Source: Branchinecta lynchi (Eukaryota; Arthropoda; Branchiopoda; Anostraca; Branchinectidae). From it: a stretch of DNA of 64,000 bases. The position numbers and the translations under genes are program-made. Each line of letters opens with the position of its first letter. The stretch's first letter is position 1. The notes beneath the pieces are model-generated. The model did not search any database. It was given only the letters and a program-made list of their open reading frames with translations, and had not been told where the DNA came from. The stretch is from contig JAKZAP010000009.1 in assembly GCA_023053575.1 (NCBI GenBank), positions 23,231,869 through 23,295,868 on the forward strand, in the 5' to 3' direction. Positions 42,730 through 55,400 of this stretch are shown here, in pieces.

Positions 42730-44144
42730 TTAAAGATTTATGTGGGTGACGTTTCTTGTTCTTCCCTAGAATAACCGGCATGTTTCGTACTTAAGTCACA
42801 TAGAGGGTTTTGGTGACCTGACAAGCTTTGCTAGTTTATGCGATGTCTGTTTTTCCGACTTTTACTAAAACTCGGTTCGACTCCCAGAGCTGTTTTTGAG
42901 CCCCGCTAATTTTGGAAAACGATGTGGAAAGTGAACCCACTACGTGAGTGCAAAGTTATTTCGGGAAGTCGGCGAGAAGTTGTAAAGGCGCAACGGCTTT
43001 CTGTTCGTTCATGCGCGGCGGATACTCTATATGACCAAGTCCAAAAGACGCCAGCGATCCTCACGAAGAAGGAGTAAGCGTTTCCCTACGACTCAAACTC
43101 AACGACTCAAATCATGTGTCAATCAATCACCCCGATCTTTGGCAGCAGCTGTGACACCACTTCTGCCTTTCGTCCGCTAGCTACCAGGAGAGGCAGGAGA
43201 TTTTGCATCGGCGAAGAGAGACAGCCATCAAGAGTATTTTCGCATCACATTTAGGAAAGTGAGTCCGTGAGAACAAAAGAGTGGCTCTTATGTCCCGGCC
43301 TTATAGCAAAATAAATTACAGAAATAAAAAATAGCATTTTCCCCCCTGTCAGGGATCGTTACTAGCCATTTCTATTCGTGATTTTGGTTTCATCCGTCAC
43401 GACAGGAAAGGATGAAGTTTAACTGACTGGAGAGTCGATATTCTTAAATCCCATCTCCCATCTCCCATTTTTTTTTTTTTTTTTCAACATTGAGCGATAG
43501 CCCTTGATCATGCGAATCCTTCAAAAATCCCTGAGCAGGCACTTAAGGCCACCCAACTGCATTATGATAAGCAGGCATAGGAAACGCTGGGGAAACGCTG
43601 TGCTGATTTGAGGTAAAGAAATTCCAGGTACAGCATTGCCGGTCGAAAATTGTGGTATCACAGCACAGCTGTGGTTTTGCTGAGCAACTTTACAACACTG
43701 TCACAATTCCATGCCGTCCAATCAGAGATCTGGATCGTATATTAGTATCAACCTTCACAATCGCCATAAACATGCGTGAAGAATGAAGATTGAGACCGGG
43801 CTGGTGTTGACTAAACTTTAGCCGATTATTGATGGCTCGTGATGTCACAGGAAAATGCAATGTTTTCCATTTACTAACGGAACTGATTGTCCCTAGAACG
43901 GTTTATAAGTGTAAACGCATCGAGCGACTTGCGGGCCGCTCGGCCCTGTATATATAGATACAAAAATATTTTCTGCAACATTCCTATTTCTTTCATGACG
44001 TCACGAAAACACGTCCCGGGACGAAGATAATAAGCTATGGTTTAGTTTCCACCTCTTCGCAAAGCTTTCGCTTACAGAGCTGACAGGGGAAAGGGAGAAT
44101 TCGAGCAGAAATACGTTTTCGGGGAATGGCAAAAAATTTAAAGC
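42730..44144. other. No gene recognised; family U fragment at 43388-43450
   Basis: TTTCATCCGTCACGACAGG and GGATGAAGTTTAACTGACT match family U. A stretch at 43020-43230 resembles 41560-41860 (CTCTATATGA, GCCAGCGATCCTCA, GGCAGGAGATTTTGCATCGG), so part of the two is an old duplication. No exon supported. Confidence 0.4.
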
Positions 44145-44520
44145 ACAACTCTTACCAGAAATGATCTTTCCATGATGAAATGTCTCAAAAATGTCGTGTT
44201 TCGAAAATACCATTACCTTCCACGTGAATTAGCGAGTTTCTTGTTAGCGCTTGTCGACTCAATCCAGCCGCTCTCTTTGACATGGCGGCTGGACGCAAAA
44301 TATTTGAAAAGCGAATGCGCCGTGGTTAAAACTGGGAACACCAAGCGAAACAAAAGAAGTCAAAAACAGAAGATATGCCTGATGATCTACTATGTCTTCC
44401 AAAATGGGAAAAATACTCAAGAGCTTGTTATTACTTATGTGTGAAAGAGCAGTCGGCAGTCCTGTAAGTTTCGGCAAATTTGCGGTACATGACTAGCAAA
44501 ATTAAAAAGCGCTAAGAAGT
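44145..44520 (+). repeat. Family Q repeat, copy 1
   Basis: CAGAAATGATC, GAAAATACCATTACCTTCC, GCGCTTGTCGACTC, GGCGGCTGGACGCAAAA and AAAGCGAATGCGCCGTGG match 58070-58430 and 60510-60790. Confidence 0.65.
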
Positions 44521-44676
44521 GCTAAGGAATGTAAGGATAACACAAAATGCAGAGTAACCAAGAGGTGTTTTTTAGGGGGGGGGGGGTAGGAACTAGAGCA
44601 GGAAAACAATAGAGTGCTTTAGAATAATACAATCATTGCCTTATTTTCAGTCTTAGATGGAATACTGACGGTTTAA

Positions 44677-45055
44677 AGGACCTGTCTTACCTATTATGAT
44701 AACGCAACCTACTTTCGTAACCACTCCATGTATTTCTAAATCCGGAGACACCAATTTCGTATGGAATATTCTAACCCCTCTAACAAGTCCACGCTTATTT
44801 TCTCACTTGTCATGTTTTGCTACTTTCGATGTGTATCACGCCGTAAACGTTTCAATGGTTGTCTGGGAGAAGTTTTTCTATCAGAAAAACCTGCCATGTA
44901 AATTGTTTCCCTGTTTTCGCTGTAAGTCAACGGGTCTCGGAAAAGGCTTAAAACAGCCAAAACTGTGGGTTATTTGTTGAAAGCAAAGCCTAGTTTTAAA
45001 GTATTCAAATATTTTAAAATACTGTAAGTTGAAGAGTAAATAATGCGAGGGTCCT
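44677..45055 (+). mobile_element. Family H element, copy 2 (TTAA-flanked)
   Basis: AGGACCTGTCTTACC to GCGAGGGTCCT with TTAA at 44673-44676 and 45056-45059. Aligns end to end with copy 1. Confidence 0.85.
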
Positions 45056-45594
45056 TTAAGAGTTTAGTCGGGAGAATTCTGGTATTCGGGACATCTTGAA
45101 CAGCCCCACCTAGGTCGCCAGTTCATACCAAGAGCTGGTACGAAGACCGTGGGATCATCTACTAGATGATCCCACCGTCCACTAGATGATCTAGTGCGAT
45201 CTGGAAGCACCCATACGGGCAAGCTTAAAGTAGCTTAAAATCCTAACAAGAAAATCAGATAAATAGTTAGTATTATTTATTTCTTTTGATAATTTATTTG
45301 TATGGGTTTTAAGTCATTTCTCCCCAAGAATCAGCAAAATTTTCAATAAGAAATGCATACCAGCTAAGCTATTGTTTGATTCACTGAATAACTAGAGGAA
45401 TCGTCGGTTGAATATTGTGTCTGTTATTTACGGACAGTGTTGCTACTTTTCTCTGACGGAAACTGTGACTTTCGGCCGCAAAAACCTGTTAAATTCCAGC
45501 CCACACGAAACTGGATCTTTTTTACCAACTTACCATCTTTATAATTATCTGCTTCAACGTTTTTGCTTTCATTTTCGTATTACTGATCTTATTA

Positions 45595-45912
45595 CGTTAC
45601 TGGCGAAAATGTTTGAGGGGGGGAGGGCAAGGTATTTACCAACTGGCTGGTCATTTTTACCTGGTCATTTTATTATTGAGACAAAACGACTGTGTTGACG
45701 AAAAATCGGCTGATTTTAAGAAAACTACTATTTTTAAGAAAAGATCGACAATTTTTACGAGAAAACGACTGATTTAAAAAAAAAATCGACTGTTTCCAAG
45801 AAAAAAATCAACTGTTTTTACGAAAAATCGCGGCGCTTCGTACAGACTTGGCTATTTTTTACCAAGTGGCCGACAACATTCGGAGGGGGGCATCACCCCT
45901 CCCCCCCCCTAG
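45595..45912. mobile_element. Family S element
   Basis: TACTGGCGAAAATGTTTG, G-run, GGTATTTACCAACTGGCTGG, A-rich units with AAAATCGACTGTT, CGCGGCGCTTCG and AAGTGGCCGACAACATT. It lies just downstream of the bagpipe gene. Confidence 0.7.
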
Positions 45913-46087
45913 TTGTGAACATTCTGCAACCAATGGCAACAGTGTTTGCGGAAAATTTTGGCTGGTGTTCAAAGTTTTCGGAACGAACAGGTACATTGGT
46001 GTTTACAATAATTATTGTGTCGACTGGTTATTATGTCTCCGTTTTTTCTCTCCAAATGGATTCACTCCTTAAAACAACGAATATATA

Positions 46088-46093
46088 TTTATT
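46088..46093 (-). promoter_or_regulatory. bagpipe polyadenylation signal
   Basis: AATAAA on the - strand, 52 bases beyond the stop codon. Confidence 0.65.
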
Positions 46094-46145
46094 AAGATCG
46101 AGTAATTTAAACAGCAAATTTACGGAACACCAAAAAATCAACGAA

Positions 46146-46454
46146 TTATTTAGTACAGTTTTTGTCGGAACTAATTTGGTTATTAACACTGGTATGGTAA
46201 GCCGCCAAGCTGGCGAAGTAGGGGTGGTAGAGGTACTGCGCCGCCGGCAGGCTAAGCGGAACTGACATGCCCCGGAGCTGCTCCTCTCTTGGCATCAAAC
46301 GCAAGGTCACGTGACGTTGTGCTTGTGAATGAACCAATCCGAACGCCGGGTTGAAGAAGGGAGTGTTCTGATTGGTCAAGTGTGAGTAGGGGTGAGACTG
46401 TTGAATTTGTCGTCGTTTTGTTTTGTATCGTCGGTTTTGAAACCAGATCTTGAC
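46146..46454 (-). CDS. bap: bagpipe exon 3 (homeodomain end, C-terminus)
   Basis: Acceptor CATCTTCCTTCCAG. Starts [19 protein letters not shown], completing recognition helix 3 (W48, F49, N51, R53, Y54). The tail is His/Gln/Tyr-rich ([17 protein letters not shown]) and ends DKNCTK, TAA. Confidence 0.95.
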   Translation of the reverse strand, partial: VKIWFQNRRYKTKRRQIQQSHPYSHLTNQNTPFFNPAFGLVHSQAQRHVTLRLMPREEQLRGMSVPLSLPAAQYLYHPYFASLAAYHTSVNNQISSDKNCTK

Positions 46455-49400
46455 CTGGAAGGAAGATGACCTTTGAAAACAGCGCTAGAGCTAAGTGTGG
46501 ATCAGAGCAAAATAACACTATGGAGTAGTACCAAGACTTATAATTTCCATGCTTTGCAAACGAACCATTTTCGTTGCGCCGCCCACTACTCTTGTGGCAT
46601 TTAAAGCGAGACAAACTTGCGGGCTTAGACATTTTTCAGTAAAGCTAAGGTCTGCACACACCAAGGAAACATTGGAGTCAGTATCATGTTTTTGCTATGT
46701 TCAGAATACGAAGTTATCGGAGCCAGCGCTGGTGGACGGCTGAATGAGTGTCAGTAGGGACGTTCTCTATCGCTAGTGGTGCTAGTGTCGCTGCTATTCG
46801 AGTGTGTGTCGCTTCTTTCAAGTTTTGGCACTCCTCCTTAGTGTTATTTTTCTCTGCACTAGAGAGTAGCACCAAGACTTGAAACAATTGTCACACCCCT
46901 CGAATAGCATGGACACTAGCACCACTACCTATACAGAACGTCCCTACTGAAACTCAATCAGTCTTTCACCAGCGCTGGCTCCGATAACTTTATATTCTGA
47001 ATGTAGCAAAAAATAATACAGCCTCCATTGTTTCCTTGGTTTGTGCAGACCGCACTATTACTTTACTAGAAATTTCTGAACCCGAAAGTTTGGCTCGCTT
47101 TAAATGCCGCAAGCGTAGTGGGTGGCGCTATGAGTATGGCCCGCTTGCAAAGCATCGAAAGCATAGTTACTGGCGCTACTCTCTAGTGTTATTTTGCTCT
47201 GGTGTGGACACGGAAAAGGAACTGCGCCCAGAGGTTACCACATGTCGCACGATAGTGTGAATTGTTACGCTTTTCCTACGCTGGACATAAAATTCAACCT
47301 ATTTCAGAAAACGTTCAGATGTGTCATTTTCTAGCAGTGATTGCGACCAAAAGTGACTATTTCCCGTTTTTTCCAGGACATTGTCATTGTTGCAGCATCG
47401 ATTGTGACCAAAAGTGACCATTTCAGATTTTTCATGAAACCAAAATTTCACTCCCAATTCACTCTCTGTTTTCGACCACAAGTGACTCTCTAAATTTGTT
47501 CGATGTGGCAACCCCGGCTGCGCCACGAAAGCTTACAGGTCGTCTGCGGCTAAAATGATGAGTTGCGCAGTGCGCCACTCCGCTTAGGGTGCGAACCATG
47601 GAATCTTCGCCGACAACATTCTTTAATTAATCTCCGGAGAATCAATCCCTTGATGTTGTGACTTACATTGGAATCTCCTATTGTTCAGTGAAACGTAGTT
47701 TTCAGTCAACTGTAGTAAGAAATATTGAACTAAAAATCCGCAAGACGTTTGGAGCTTTAATCCATCTGAGTGGTAAGCTTGGACGTGATATTCTTGCCCC
47801 TATATACCAGTCAACTGTTTTACCAAATAGTCATTCTTCCAGCGGTGGTGGTGAATGGTTTTAATCGCGGTATGATTACTAGTGTCCGTGTGTGCTATTT
47901 TAAATATTGTAAATTTTTGCTTGGTTACCCTTTATTTTCTAGAAATAAACCTCTAATTAATTCCCTTTCAGTTAAAGATCCTGCCCTGGCAATTCAGCAG
48001 AAATTTATAATTTTGTAGCTAAAGCTAATAATATTCTGACAAAAAAAGCTAATAGTTAAGTAAGTACAGTGCTTTGTTTAATGTACGACAATTGTTATTT
48101 ATTGTTATGAAGGTTATTTGTAACACTGTGTTTTAAATTTATTTTAGTACTCCTCATTATATATTCTTTGAGCGAAATAAATAAATAAATAATAATTTCG
48201 AATTTTATGTCTGTCTATCGGGGATTGTTCGTCTATAAGGGGGCATAAGTTCTCATTTCAGTGTCTCCTACTAAATTTCTGTTTCTCCATTCAGTCCAGC
48301 GGCGAACTTCTGCTTAGATAAACTAGGCAGCTGCCTAGGGGCCCAAATTCGGGGTTGGCGGCCGAAGTGGTAAATGTAAAACTTCCGAGTGTGTGTGTAT
48401 GTGTAAAAAAGTTGAACTAGTACGTCAAAGTAGGTTAATTATATAATTACGATTTTATTTTATTGACTGCCTAAGGACACCTGGATCTCTATGTCCGGTC
48501 CTTCCGCTTTGTATTATATACATTGTACGTCATTGCTTTGACATTTGTTGCGTCACGACGATCCTCTGCTAACTATACTCTGTTGAGCTCTGTTCACACT
48601 CTGTGTAGTGTGATGAAGACAAGATCCAGATGGTCTGCAGCGAGAATTCTCGGCTAAATGAGGAAGGTGAGATAAGATAGGATAAGATTTACTTCCGTAA
48701 AAGCACAAATGGCCATGGAAACGACAAAACATCACCGAAACGAACCCTAACTTCAACACAGAACTAACTCCAAAAAACTTTCACTGTGGATCATGCCACC
48801 TTAAGGAATCTTCCCAAATTTCTAACATCATTAAAACTTATACTTTTCAAAATCTGTTTAAACCTTTCCTCCCCCACACCAATTTCCTTCCTCAAATCTC
48901 TCAACTCCTAACATTCCCCCTTTAAAGGGAAGATACATTCATCAATTTTCCGCGCATCGGACAGCGGTAAGTACGACATAGCACTCTAGCGTTACCCAAA
49001 TAATTTCTTCCTGAAAAACAATCTGCCCTCAGGCTAATATTCTTACCTGAGTTTCTGTCAGCTTTAAAAGCTGAGCAAGGTCTGCTCGTTCAGGTCCTGA
49101 GAGGTATTTCTGCATACTGAATCGTCGTTCGAGTTCGAACACTTGCGCATGGGAAAACGCAGCTCTTGACCTCTTTTTTCGGACTTGTGTGCAAGAATCT
49201 TCTGGAACGGAAGACACACTGTTACGTCGGGAAGTCTGTTAAAGTTTAACTGAAAAGCCAGTTTATTTTCATACTTTGGAGTTGGTTTGAACCAATCGAT
49301 ATTTTTTTTAACCAATCCATGTTTTATTTTCTCCGGTTCAAACCCTGAAATAGGAATATATGAATATATAATCTGAGTGCAAAATATTGTGTTAAAAGTG

Positions 49401-52400
49401 TTTAGTGTATTAGCTTGGGAAAATCTTGAATAACTGAATTCTTAAACAATTTTTTTTAATAACTGAATTATTTTGACTCTGATTAGGGAATTTTATTTTG
49501 TTTCACCCTGGACGTTCAGAACATGCACATCCGGCTGGCCCAGCACTATGACGACGTCGTTCTAGTGCCCATCACTTATTTACCTAAATAATCTTGAAGA
49601 CCCGATGAACATTTGTTATTCAGTTGCTCGGCTATTCATACAACCTATTTTTTTTTTTTTTATCGAATTAGCATTTTTTATGCTTTAAGTATTTAGTTAC
49701 ACAACGGTAACCGATTGCCTAAGATTTAATCTGTTAAGGAGCATATGCAATAGCTGTTTTTTTTTTCAGAAGTGATCTAAACAATCCGAAACATTTCCTG
49801 GGCATCGCTTGATCAGCGATTGAAGTGCACGCTTTTTTTTAAATTCAAACTCTCCCGAGCCAGGCCAGCGGTGAATATTCTGAACGTCACTACTACAGCC
49901 CAAGATGGAAAATAATAAAATGTATTTGTTTATTCATTTATTTCCCTCGGAACTGAGGAGTGCCAAATAATGTATAAAACAGAACTATGCCTAAACAATC
50001 TGGTCCAATCAATGACACATAAATACTATAAAAAATACACACGATTTCGACAACTAAATTACAATTATCTACGCACTATATCATTACTCAAGCTTTTCTA
50101 TAAAAGTTATATAATCCCTTGACAGAGTCAAAGTAGTTCAAATCAGTAATTTGTATTCAAATCCAAGATATAACAAGACCAACGCTTTCGACGGGACTTA
50201 TAAAATTTAATATTTGTCGGAATTTTCCATCCAGACAACCGGGTCTTGTAGATATCCGGTCTTCGCCAGACTCCTTAATTTTCACAGTTAATATTTAGGA
50301 CTAACCAGTCACTTGAAAATAAGCATAAGTGATACCGTAGTGATGTTTTACTGACAAATTAAGGCCAAACGGCTGATCATCTGTCTCCTTATCACTTACC
50401 ACCTTACCACATTCCTTACGACTCACAGAAAATCTAGCCTACTTCAGGTAAAACAACTTTTAATATTTTTTTTTCTGTTTTTGGCCGGATTCCGGGCCAA
50501 CTATATGTCAGGGGAGGAAATGGTTTCATATACGGATTCAGCATGGTCTTCTTACCCACTACATCAAACCTCTAATCAAATTCTAATGAAACCTTTACTT
50601 CAACAAATTTTCCGGTTTCGGACAAGTTCCGGGCGAACTACTTGTCCGCAGAGAAAATAATTTTCGTATGTGGATACAGCATGTCCCCTAGCCCCTAAAT
50701 CGACTATCTCTCTGGCTTTAAAAAAAAATATTTTGTCTGTCCCTTAATGAATGAATGAATGAATGAAATTTTATTTCCCATTTTTAAGACACAAGTCACA
50801 AATGGAGTATGAAAGAAAAGACAAGAAAAGAAAGAGAACAAAAAAAAGACAAGAAGACACAACATGTAACACATAAATTTTGATACTCTTATTTACACAT
50901 GGGGCAACATAGCCCTATACAAAGTATGGCTAGCGTCAAGAGAACGAATAAAACCTTCAATTCGCTCAGATATTGCAATAAACGGATCGGTGACATTATA
51001 CTAATGTGAACCCCTACCCCTAAATATAGGGCTATGAAACCCATCTACGAACTCAACTTTTGACATAAAGAATCCTTTGCTTTTGCTTTGCTTTATTTGT
51101 AAAAACGAAAAGAAATCAACAGACGAATCCCGGAACTGCCAACATGCCAAAGGCTCTAAACGGCCAGTTCCGGAACTCAAACTAATTAATACCTCTAAAG
51201 AAGACAAATTTCATCTCTACGAAAGTCACTTGTGAGTTGTGACAACCCTATCCGCGTCAGACGAGGAGAACAAAGAACAAGAAAACAAAACAAATAACAC
51301 TAACTTTCAAGAATCAAGAAGATGTTTTTTCATCTTTTTCTGGAAAGCGCTCAAAGACACAACAAATTCCATCAAAATATCTCATTCCCTTCGAGAGCCA
51401 TCGTGCTGACGGACAGACAGACCGACGGACAGCTTTTACGAAGTCATAGGTATCCCGTCACTACTAGTGCTATTCTCAAACGTACCTCATAGCGGAAGCG
51501 CGGTCTTTTATAATGACTGACATTAGTTTATATGTCTCTGTCCGTCCTGTTAGACCACCGGGGCAAATTAGAGACTCGCATTACATCTGACTGTGGTTTG
51601 TTTACCCTAAAGCTCTAATCCCACTTGAGTGCTGCACCTCAATGTCAAGTGGCTGAAGACAGGCGGACGCCAGGACAGCACTTTGTCTGTGGTAGTTTTC
51701 ACCGGGACGTGGGTGGATAAATTGGGTAGTACCGACAAAAGACGTCTGATGGATGGTGAGTAGCCGCTTGCTCTTCAACTTAAACGAAAAAACAGCTAGC
51801 TGTCACTGATAGCGTTCCAGCGGCTTATTATTAGTCAAAGTTTAACTGAAAAGGGCAGAGATTGGACAGTCTTGTTACGCCTCACCTATTTACTTAAGGA
51901 GGCTTGAAGACCCGATGAAAATGTGTTACTTTGTTGCTCCCCTATCCACGAATAATCAATTTTGAAATAGTGGAATTTCCCTGTCAGATTTGCGGTACTA
52001 CTTGTGCCGTATGCTTGACGAAAAAGATTTATGAAATTTTTTGGTTCAGTCACTAAGCAGTCTTCACCAAGCTTATCACCGCCCACTGAAAAGCCGCGTT
52101 TGTGTTCAGATTCAAATATTCCGCGTAATAGTAGAATTTGCGCTGTGGGGACAGCCGTAGACATTCTGAACCTCACTACTAGAGCAGATATTGGAAAAGA
52201 AAAAAATCTCTTAGCAGAATCTAAATAACTTTGTGTATTCAACTAAATGATACAAAAATAAGTTTGCTTTTCAGTTAAACTTTAAGGTCTATTCTTGTTA
52301 CTGTTACGTAAATAAGCTCCTCCCACTTATTGTTTTCGTTCCACGACTGTTACGATCGTTACAATTTACTTATGATGGTCACGAGCTCAGAAGTGATAAT

Positions 52401-55400
52401 AACCATCGGTTCTGCAGGAAATTCCGTAAGACTGATGACGTATGTTCGCGTTGTCATTATTTTCGTTCCAGAGAGCGTGATTAGTACCACAACACGTTAC
52501 TCGCCCCTCCTCTTATTATCGTAACTTGTAATAACTTCACTGGAACCTTTCTCACCATCAGATCTTGAAATTGGCCAACTTCTAGTTCTGTAAATATTCT
52601 TTGAGCCCAAGCTGACTTTGAAACATGTATTCCAACAATGTTTTCAACGGATACGTCAGCCACGATTCTTCATCAGCGATATTTCGGCCCTTCTTGGCAA
52701 GGGTCCTCGTCAGGCCCGTGTCCCATTCTCACCATTTATTCAATAGTAAAATAGACCCAAAAGCTGATGAGTAGAAAATCTGCTTCCCGAGCAATTGAAG
52801 TTTTGCACTATCTTTAGAGTATAGAAACTGAAAGCTACTATTTGCTGTTCATTATCTTATAGATCCATATTTTACTATCTCTCTGTCACAACTGTTAATA
52901 ATTGTAATTATTGTTGTTTTTATTACTGCTTTATTTCAGTCCATAAGACCGTATAAACAACAAACAAACATACACTAAAACAGACGCTGAACAAAAATAC
53001 AAAAGAAATCTACCCCAGGAAAGAGACATCCAGGAGGATACCCTTCCGTTCGGGTAACGCATAGAAAATGGGTAGGGCAGCAAAAGCCACCAAATCATTA
53101 TCACAATCTTTTAATCGGCAACATAGCAACATTAACTTTGCGGCGCAGCTCCTTCAGGGTAGCAAATGTTTTTTCAACCATTGCACCACTGACACTGCAT
53201 CGCCCATATTTATTTATTTTATTTCAAATAAGGCCAACATGGCCAATATAACAAAATACACTCAACAAACAAAGAAATGTAGGTACCAGGTCACTTACGT
53301 GACTCCCGTCAAAAACCCCGCGTACAATTCACGAGTCCACGCAAGCCATACAGGCAGAGAAAGCCGCATCTGAGGCCCACAGAGAACCCTAAGAAGTGGG
53401 CTAGGAGATCTATGAGCGTGTTCCATCCTACTTACCGTAGTTACTACGCATGACGTCACGAATTCTGGCTTTTTTCCGTCAAGGCTGGAACGATTTTTCT
53501 ATTTTCCAGCAGGATCTCACGCCAGGGGCGAATCCGACCAATCACGTTGCAGAGATGCGTAGTTACTACGCTTACTACGCTCCCGAGCATGGTAAGCAAA
53601 TAGTAACTATTAGTTACTATTCCGACAAGGTTGGAACGGTCAGCGTAGTAACCTTTCGTGAGGATGAAACGGAAATAGTAACTAATAGTAACTATTGTTG
53701 GAAGGGTGGAACACGCTCTATATAGCCAATCTATATAGGCAAACGGAAAAGTTTCTGACAACTTGCAAAGCTGACAAAGAGGGAGCATGGGCAGATGAAA
53801 CCAGGCCAAGAGCACAAATTAAACAACGGAGGATGAAACTAGCCCGCCTGGAGCGCCAAAACTGAATATGGAGAATTCTAAATAGCCCAGAGCTACCAAG
53901 CGGTTTAGTTCCTGTAAGCCTCCCAGTTAGCTCCACCTCATCAACGCCGCTTAATTAAGAAATTGCACGGATAAGTGTTTATTAAAAGCTCACAGACATT
54001 GAGGGTGCAGTACCAAGGCCGTATCCAGGGGGTGTTAGGAGGTTGAATCCCCCCCCCCGAAACATACAAAAATAATCATTTTTATAGGCTTTTCCCTCTG
54101 ATATATGGGTTTTTTGTACTTTTTTGGCCGACCAGCAGGCAAACCCCCCCCCCCCCTCCCCCCGAAAAAAATTTCTGGATACGGGCCTGTGCAGTACCCT
54201 TCAACTTGGACACTGTACGCTTCTGTTTCCTTCTGAACTGGAAAGAGGCCCACTTCCAGTCGGGTCAGGAAAATCTGACAATCATCAGCTCTCATTTTCA
54301 GCGAAAAAAAACGCAGAGCACTGGATCTTAGCGGACCCTTCGCACTAGTTACTAATTGTTTTCCATGACACAGGTCTTGGTTCTTTCAAAGTGTTTTAGT
54401 TATGTAGTTAGTTTTTCTTTGTTTTGTCTTCAGAAAGTGTGTTGAATGCGTAGTTAGTATTTGATCAAGTATTTGATTTGCATAATATATTTGTTTACCA
54501 TGGCCATTTGGGCTTTCCATGTACAATACACACATATATATCGTATTTGAATGTCTTAAAATCAAGATCTGCTTTTAACAGATTACCCACGGCTTTGGCT
54601 GTTTTTAGCCTTCGCAAGACCAACCGAGTTTTCTAGCGACTGAGCTTCTCGCAAGGTATAGTCGATAGCGTGATACGCATCAAAAGTAGCTAAATATAGA
54701 AAGTGTAGTGGTTTAGAGTATGTACCGTATGTACTTGGCGTCGGGAAGAAGGGGACTCAACAAGATAGGTAAGACTTCAACAAATAAATGAATTGACACG
54801 CCAGGAATTACGAACGATCGACGAATGGCAATAATAATACCGCATACATACAAGGGTCATTCAATTTCCATTGCACGGAATTTATCATATACCTTAGAAA
54901 TGGTGTCGACACGCTGATTTTGGTTTCATCCGCCCCCCCCCCCCCCCCAAACATTGAAATTGTCAAAAAGTGGTATCATCCAATGTGGCCACTGGTAGCA
55001 TAATTTTGAGATTCTCACAAGTTTTCGACTTCTTCGACAAAGCGAACCAGAATTCTGCGACCGGTAAGACTGTGAAGAAGTTAAAGTATATGATTATGAA
55101 GCTGATATCCGAGATTTCATGTTAATAACTGGTATAAAGGATCGAGTTTCGTAGGAGCCAGAAGATCGAAGGTTTTTGCGGCCAAATGTCACAAGTTTTG
55201 TCAGAGAAGTGTATCAATACTTCATGTATTAAAATAACTGTTGCTAAATATTCAGCTGGTAAATAGGGTTGTCAATATATCAAGTTTAATGAAAGTTGTG
55301 AGTTCAAGTTCAGTAAGGGTTAATGAAAATATTAATAGTTTCGGTAATTTGATACGTAAAATGGAAATAAATATCCGTGTTTTAGTGTATGTTGTCATTT

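Noticed and set aside
49204..49217. Start of the homeobox frame at a GTG (residues SSVPED)
   Set aside because: These bases are the end of intron 1. Exon 1 ends in phase 1 and fits only the acceptor at 49202-49203.
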